A stretch of 64,000 bases of DNA, taken from contig CM070902.1 in the NCBI GenBank assembly GCA_036417435.1, forward strand, positions 137,691,886-137,755,885. Reading direction: 5' to 3'. The notes beneath the pieces were generated by a model that saw only the letters and a list, made by a program, of their open reading frames with translations, searched no databases and had not been told where the DNA came from. Origin of the DNA: Inia geoffrensis (taxonomy: Eukaryota; Chordata; Mammalia; Artiodactyla; Iniidae). Shown piece by piece: positions 61,973-64,000 of this stretch (its first letter is position 1; each line of letters begins with the position of its first letter). The position numbers and the translations under genes were made by a program.

Positions 61973-62188
61973 TTTTTTTTTTTTTTTTTTTTTTTCCTGT
62001 ACCCGGGCCTCTCACTGTTGTGGCCTCTCCCATTGCGGAGCACAGGCTCCAGACGTGCAGGCTCAGCGGCCATGGCTCACGGGCCCAGCCACTCCGCGGC
62101 ATGTGGGATCCTCCCGGACCGGGGCACGAACCTGCATCCCCTGCATCGGCAGGCGGACTCTCAACCACTGCGCCACCAGGGAAGCCCC
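61973..62188 (-). mobile_element. CHR-type SINE, short cetacean form, inverted
   Basis: Poly-T at the left, then the complement of the short form (GGCCTCTCACTGTTGTGGCC; head GCGCCACCAGGGAAGCCCC). The TSD is CAGACATAAATTTT at 61959-61972 and 62189-62202. It reused the same target as the neighbouring SINE. Confidence 0.94.
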
Positions 62189-62786
62189 CAGACATAAATT
62201 TTAACACTAGCTAACTACAGACCTTTTCCCACAATCCTATTGATAATAATATGTTAACTAATGATCACATGAAAATTCAACTCCAAAACTTGAGGGTAAT
62301 TACAAGCACGCAACCTCCTTTCTGACTGCTCTCCTCAGAGCATCCTTCAAAATAGCTAGCCAACAAACTGTGCAAAGGTCAGCCTTTGCATTTCTAAACC
62401 TCAGTTCCTCTTCCTCAAAGACTTCTCCTTCTTTTTACCCCAAGTCTTACCTTTGGAGTTGCATCAGATCTGGTTTCCTTCTACACAATGCAGTGATGTT
62501 TTCCTTCAAATTTTTAAATTTTTGCTTACTATTACGTCTCTCTTCCCTCTCCATCTCATTCTTGAGACAACTGTGCCCTTCTCCAGCCTTAGGCAAACTG
62601 CCTAAACTCATGTCGCGTACAAGGAATCCCATTCGGCAGACAGCAACGTAGACAAACTAGGAAATCCCTAAATTTCACAAATACTTAAACAGCAACATAA
62701 TTCTGGCAGTTTTAATTCGCGTGGTTTGCCAATGCCTGACATAATATTTGGGAATTATATTCACAGGAAACTCTATTTCAGGTCTT

Positions 62787-62974
62787 TTTTTTTTTAATAT
62801 TTATTTATTTATTTGACTGCGCTGTGTCTCGGTTGCGGCACGCGGGATCTTCATTGCGGCACGCAAACTGTCAGTTGCAGCATGTGGGATCCAGTTCCCT
62901 GACCAGGGATCGAACCTGGGCCTCCTGCACTGGGAGAGCAGAGTCTTAGCCACTGGACCACCAGGGAAGTCCCA
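62787..62974 (-). mobile_element. Short tRNA-derived SINE, inverted
   Basis: Tail ATTTATTTATTTATTTG at the left, B-box complement GGGATCGAACCTGG, and head GGACCACCAGGGAAGTCCC at the right. The TSD is TCAGGTCTT at 62778-62786 and 62975-62983. It resembles the copy at 15118-15295. Confidence 0.88.
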
Positions 62975-64000
62975 TCAGGTCTTATTTTGACAGGAAATAC
63001 CAAAGGCATGACAAATGTCCACGGCAAAAAAATATAGGTAATTGTACAGTCACATGGTCTTCAATTTTTTTTTTTTAAGACCAAAGAGAAAATAGTACCA
63101 TAGAAATATTACACAATAGTTAAGTGAATAGACAAAGCCACAAAAACCTACTCAATCCTTAAGTCCTATAAAGTCTAACCATCAACTATCAAAGTGGGCT
63201 AAGGGAAAACCCAGCAGCCCACAGAGGCCATGGGGATTTCCTCCGACTTTTCTGAATCACCAAAGGCAACTGAAGGCAGGGCCTCAGGCAAACCCAGAGC
63301 AGAAAGCGGTCCGTGGGAGGTGGGAGTGGGAGGATGGGGAGGCCCTGGGGAGGGGGGAGTGGTGGTAAGGAACAGAGTGAGAGTAAAGGATGGAGGGACA
63401 GCAGCAGGCGTGGCATTAACAAGGAGACCTGGGAGCGACCCCCTTCTGGGCAGGCTCTCCAGTCATTCGAAGAAACACACTGGGGACACAGAAATTTAAC
63501 AACAGCAGAAGGATCTTGCTCTTAAGAACGTCATCTCACTTCATCTAGTGCAGACAAGCCAGAGACTACAGAGATGCACGTGGAAGGCAGAATGTTCTAG
63601 CAGAGGGAGCGGCGGCTGGGGGAGGGGTCAGGCTTCCTGAAAGCGACACCCTGGGCACCCAGGTGGGAACGCTCTTGGCACTGAATCCACCTCTGCTTCC
63701 TTTGTCCCGTCCCTTCCTTGCCCTGGTGTCCAGCACACAGCCTCCTTCCCAGCCCTCCTCAACCCCACCCCGGAAGGAAAGAGGCTACCTTCCTGAGGCC
63801 TCCTCATACTTGCACATAGTGAAAGCCAGCACACCTATTTGCTACCAACGTATGAACTTAGAAAGTTGAAATTAAAGGGCACAACACAGGAACTCAAAAC
63901 CCACAAGCTGAAGCTTCAAAGGTGAGAATGTCCCATTTCATACAAGGCGGTTAAGGGTTCCCACTGCTCTGCTCCACATTCTCCCCCAGCGCCTTCCCCG

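Larger units (their letters stand above)
40089..64000. other. Upstream intron / 5' side of TMEM131L
   Basis: This 24-kb stretch has no exon that I can recognise. It probably is intron before the exon at 40020, since the human gene carries at least a signal-peptide exon upstream. SINEs, L1 tails, MIR, L2 and one Tigger-like piece are listed separately. Unassigned parts include 40800-40900, 41160-42000, 43000-43900, 44220-45240, 45560-45930, 47040-47700, 48580-49900, 50400-52670, 54210-55180, 55340-58900 and 59110-61530. Confidence 0.65.

Noticed and set aside
1..64000. CRISPR arrays, operons, phage or plasmid functions
   Set aside because: No regularly spaced direct repeats and no dense gene arrangement. 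Interspersed SINE/L1 sequence and introns show vertebrate nuclear DNA.

Overview
This window is mammalian nuclear DNA, very probably from a cetacean. The diagnostic signal is a large set of tRNA-Glu-derived CHR-type SINEs: heads reading CTTCCCTGGTGGCGCAGTGG, a B box of the GGTTCGNNCC type, and in the short subfamily a 3' end reading GAGAGGCCCGCGTACCGC just before the A tail. I counted 17 copies, most with visible target-site duplications (TSDs). The short subfamily is, to my knowledge, typical of whales and dolphins. L1 LINE tails, ancient MIR and L2 pieces and pogo/Tigger-like fragments fill most of the rest.

The only protein-coding gene I can support is TMEM131L (KIAA0922), on the minus strand. 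Twelve consecutive-looking coding exons lie between 40088 and 3939. All have canonical AG/GT splice sites, compatible phases with one exception, and no internal stops. They encode roughly the N-terminal third of the luminal/extracellular region, from the start of the PapD-like domain onward. The signal-peptide exon or exons lie beyond the right edge or were not recognised. The transmembrane segment and cytoplasmic tail lie beyond the left edge. The exception is the junction between 9629-9737 and 7258-7411, where the phases do not match and an exon that I expect from the human protein (about 91 nt) was not found.

Layout: 1-3455 is a long L1 piece (ORF2 and 3' UTR) in the intron after the last exon seen. 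3939-12139 holds eight exons with introns of about 0.2-2.2 kb. 12140-33299 is one 21-kb intron full of SINEs, L1 tails, MIR and L2. 33300-35819 holds three exons, followed by a 4.2-kb intron and the exon at 40020-40088. 40089-64000 is intronic or upstream sequence containing only repeats and some GC-rich unassigned stretches.

I found no RNA gene outside SINE heads, no CRISPR array, no operon-like structure and no second gene. I do not see a new biological system here. The points most worth checking are the missing or displaced TMEM131L exon, two SINEs stacked on one target site, and a few unassigned GC-rich blocks.

Family names come from recognition of motifs by eye. No database search was run, and human TMEM131L was compared from memory.
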